A stretch of 64,000 nucleotides of DNA from Methylobacterium mesophilicum SR1.6/6 (GTDB lineage: Bacteria; Pseudomonadota; Alphaproteobacteria; Rhizobiales; Beijerinckiaceae): positions 1,929,612-1,993,611 of the forward strand of contig NZ_CP043538.1 of NCBI RefSeq assembly GCF_000364445.2, written 5' to 3'. Position numbers and translations under genes: made by a program. The notes under the pieces are model-generated. The model was not told the DNA's origin. It searched no databases and saw only the letters and a program-made list of their open reading frames with translations. Position 1 is the first letter of the stretch. Each line of letters opens with the position of its first letter. Of the stretch, positions 61,569 to 64,000 are shown piece after piece.

Positions 61569-62306
61569 TTGGACACTGACACCCCAGGACCTTCCCCCGA
61601 CGCGAACGACGAGCCGGAGCGCGCCTTCTTCGGGCGGCGCAAGGGCAAGCGCCTGCGCGGCGAGCAGGAGCGCCGGCTGACCGAGCTGCTGCCGGCCCTC
61701 CGGGTCACCCTGCCGCCGGACGGCGCGCCCCTCGACCCGCGCGCCCTGTTCCCGGCCATGCCGGCGCCGCCGGAGGCGGTCTGGCTGGAAATCGGCTTCG
61801 GCGGCGGCGAGCACCTCGCGGCCCAGGCGGAGGCCCAGCCCGGGATCGGCATCATCGGCGCCGAGCCGTTCGTCAACGGCGTGGTCAAGCTGCTCGCCGC
61901 GGTCGAGGCGCGGGGCCTGCGCAACGTCCGCATCCGCGACGAGGACGTGACCGCCCTGCTGGCGCGGCTGCCGGATGCCAGCCTGGAGCGGGTCTACCTG
62001 CTCTATCCCGATCCCTGGCCCAAGCGGCGCCAGCGCAAGCGCCGCTTCGTCTCGGAGGCGTCCCTGGCCGAGATCGGGCGGGTCCTGAAGGAGGGCGGCC
62101 TGTTCCGTTTCGCCAGCGACATCGACGACTACGCCGGCTGGACGCTGGCGCGGGCCGCCCGCTGCCCGACCCTGCGCTGGACGGCGCGGAGCGCGCGGGA
62201 CTGGACGCAGCCCTTCCCGGGCTGGCCCGGCACGCGCTACGAGGCGAAGGCGCTGGCGGCGGGACGGCGCCCGACCTACCTGGAGTTCGCGCGGCTGCCA
62301 CGGTGA
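61569..62306 (+). CDS. trmB: tRNA (guanine-N7)-methyltransferase
   Basis: This protein of about 245 aa methylates G46 of tRNA using SAM. It carries the SAM-binding IGFGGGEHLAAQA, the substrate-site YPDPWPKRRQRKRR and FASDIDDYAGW. No ATG lies in the frame near the homology start; a TTG at 61569 is the best start. It sits after metK, a usual alphaproteobacterial pairing. The 61233-61568 gap has no gene. Confidence 0.93.
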   Translation: MDTDTPGPSPDANDEPERAFFGRRKGKRLRGEQERRLTELLPALRVTLPPDGAPLDPRALFPAMPAPPEAVWLEIGFGGGEHLAAQAEAQPGIGIIGAEPFVNGVVKLLAAVEARGLRNVRIRDEDVTALLARLPDASLERVYLLYPDPWPKRRQRKRRFVSEASLAEIGRVLKEGGLFRFASDIDDYAGWTLARAARCPTLRWTARSARDWTQPFPGWPGTRYEAKALAAGRRPTYLEFARLPR

Positions 62307-62468
62307 CAGCCGCGGCGCCCGCGGGCGGCGCGCCGCAACCCGCCGGAACGCCTTGCAACGGTCACGCTCGGAGGCCATCCTGATATGCCGTCGCGGTCCC
62401 GGATCGCGCCGGGGGAGGGGGCTTACTCCTGCGGGGGCGCGCCACCGCGCGTTCGAGGGTTCTTCCGA

Positions 62469-64000
62469 GTGAATGAGCGGGTGGGTCAGGAACCGGCGGC
62501 GCACGATCCGTATCGCGCCGGCTTCGACGATGCCGCAATCGGCCTCGTCGTGCTGTCGGCCGACGCGACCGTCATCGTCGCCGCCAACCGGGCCCTGCAC
62601 GATCTGCTCGGCTGGGCGCCGGGCACCCTGGCCGGCCGGCCGACCGGCGCGCTGCTGAACGAGGCCTCCGGGGGCCTCGGTGACGGCCTTCAGTTCTGGC
62701 GTCGGGCCGATGGCAGCGCCGTCGACGTGCGGGTGCGGCGCTCCGGGGCGACCCTCGTGGTCGAGTCCGTCGACGTGGACGCGGCGGCCCATTCCGAGGC
62801 GAACAGCGAAGCGCTGGCGGCCGCCGGCCTCGGGGAATGGCGCTGGGACCGGGCCACGGGTCTGCTCACCCTGTCGCGGCGCGCCGCCCGGATCCTGGGC
62901 CGGCCGCCGGGCCGCTCCGTCTCGTGGGACGAACTGAAGACCGGCCTGTCCCAGACGGAACTCGACCGCCTGAGCGCGATCATCGCCGGGGCGACCGGTA
63001 CCGGCGAGCCCTACCAGTTCGACACGCCCACCACGGTGGCCGGGCGCACGGTGATCCTGCGGGTGCGCGGTCAGGCCGTGCCGGGCCCGGACGGGACGCC
63101 CGCCAGCATGGTCGGCGTCCTCCAGGACATCACCACGCGGGTCGAGGCCCGGGACGAGATCCTGTCCCGCGACCAGCGGCTCCGGGTCGCGACCACGATC
63201 GCCAAGCTCGGCATCTTCGAGTGGCACATGCTCGAGGACCAGGCGATCTGGGAGAACGAGCACATGTACGAGATCTTCGGGCACGCGCCCGAGGACGGCA
63301 CCATCGGCAAGAACGAGTTCCTCAACGACATCCTGCACCCGGACGATCGCGCCGCCGTCCGACGGGCGATCTCCAAGGCGCTGCGGGAGGACGGGATCCT
63401 GCACATCGGCGGGCGCATCCGGCGCAAGTCCGACGGGGCGTGGCGGACGATCGACATGGCCGGCCGCTTCGAGCGCGACGCCCCCGACCGGCTGCCGCGC
63501 CGCCTGATCGGCGTTGTGGCGGACGTGACCGACCGGCGCCTCGCCGAGGAGCGCCAGAGCCTGCTGATCCGCGAACTGCACCACCGGGTGAAGAATACCC
63601 TGGCCACCGTGCAGGCGATCGTGGGCTCCACGGCGCGCACGGCGTCGAGCATCGAGAGCTTCTACGAGGCCTTCGTCGGGCGCATCAAATCGCTGGCCCA
63701 CACCCATTCGGTGCTGACCGAGGACACGTGGCAGACGGCCTCGCTCGGCAACCTCCTGCTCAACGAGCTGAGGCCCTATGCCGAGGTGGCGCCGGACGGC
63801 GCCGCGGAAGGGCGCATCAGCCTCGACGGGCCGGCGATCGACCTGCCCTCCGAGATCGCGGTGCCGATCGGGATGGCGATCCACGAACTCACCACCAACG
63901 CCGCCAAGTACGGGGCGCTGTCGAACCGCACCGGGCGGGTCGCGGTGGAATGGTCGCTCGAGCCGGGCGGCCCGGCGGGGATCCTGCGCTTCTCCTGGCG
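62469..64000 (+). CDS. PAS-containing sensor histidine kinase (HWE/HisKA_2 type), partial
   Basis: From GTG 62469 the frame stays open to the window end (510 codons). It has at least two PAS-type regions (YRAGFDDAAIGLVVLSADAT; LGIFEWHMLEDQAIWENEHM) and then the HisKA_2/HWE histidine box RELHHRVKNTLATVQAIV, and HELTTNAAKYGALSN as the N-box. It is a cytosolic sensor kinase, with no transmembrane segment. The C-terminus is missing here. Confidence 0.9.
   Translation, partial: MNERVGQEPAAHDPYRAGFDDAAIGLVVLSADATVIVAANRALHDLLGWAPGTLAGRPTGALLNEASGGLGDGLQFWRRADGSAVDVRVRRSGATLVVESVDVDAAAHSEANSEALAAAGLGEWRWDRATGLLTLSRRAARILGRPPGRSVSWDELKTGLSQTELDRLSAIIAGATGTGEPYQFDTPTTVAGRTVILRVRGQAVPGPDGTPASMVGVLQDITTRVEARDEILSRDQRLRVATTIAKLGIFEWHMLEDQAIWENEHMYEIFGHAPEDGTIGKNEFLNDILHPDDRAAVRRAISKALREDGILHIGGRIRRKSDGAWRTIDMAGRFERDAPDRLPRRLIGVVADVTDRRLAEERQSLLIRELHHRVKNTLATVQAIVGSTARTASSIESFYEAFVGRIKSLAHTHSVLTEDTWQTASLGNLLLNELRPYAEVAPDGAAEGRISLDGPAIDLPSEIAVPIGMAIHELTTNAAKYGALSNRTGRVAVEWSLEPGGPAGILRFSW

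Overview
The window is a GC-rich stretch of an alphaproteobacterial chromosome. It most resembles Methylobacterium/Methylorubrum (Hyphomicrobiales). The reasons are a mesaconyl-CoA hydratase of the ethylmalonyl-CoA pathway, the metK-trmB neighbourhood, YfdX and MEKHLA proteins, many GTG/TTG starts, and a group I intron in tRNA-Arg(CCU). The genus is an inference; no rRNA or methanol dehydrogenase gene is present to confirm it.

Region 1 (about 1-24,430) is a low-oxygen/stress island. Ten near-identical FNR/FixK-type palindromes (TTGAN-N4-NTCAA and close variants) lie between 2765 and 23264. Each sits about 58-90 bp before a plausible start codon. They precede phosphoketolase, a small membrane protein with a BON-domain protein, the divergent cydDC/cydABX genes (cytochrome bd oxidase and its assembly exporter), USP/cytochrome c operons, a BON-USP-Cys-rich protein operon, a receiver-like protein, an operon of two small proteins with an NRAMP-type transporter, a potassium-channel-like protein, an operon with a lipoyl-like protein, an SPW protein and cytochrome c, another USP, and a Crp/Fnr-family regulator. 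The fermentative or sugar-using partners are broken: ackA is a stub, a zinc alcohol dehydrogenase has a nonsense codon and a frameshift, and glucokinase has two internal deletions. The oxidase, stress and transport genes look intact. My reading is an oxygen-limitation regulon whose fermentative arm is decaying. The island ends near a tRNA-Thr whose 3' end points into it.

Region 2 (24,430-37,600) carries tRNA-Thr, several tiny genes, a frameshifted alpha/beta hydrolase, tRNA-Ala(CGC), yggT, mesaconyl-CoA hydratase, a GNAT acetyltransferase, an outer-membrane beta-barrel, an L,D-transpeptidase and an RND efflux pair.

Region 3 (37,600-50,400) has a complete dipeptide-type ABC operon, secreted hypothetical proteins, a YfdX protein, a MEKHLA/PAS protein, an MRJP-type beta-propeller protein, a ParA-family ATPase and an M20 peptidase. 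Palindromic interspersed repeats punctuate the gaps.

Region 4 (50,400-64,000) has a three-subunit molybdenum hydroxylase, an EamA half-transporter, a GST, an M48 metalloprotease, a thermonuclease-like protein, the intron-bearing tRNA-Arg(CCU), an XRE regulator, metK with an upstream 15-bp inverted repeat, trmB, and the start of an HWE/HisKA_2-type PAS histidine kinase that runs off the window.
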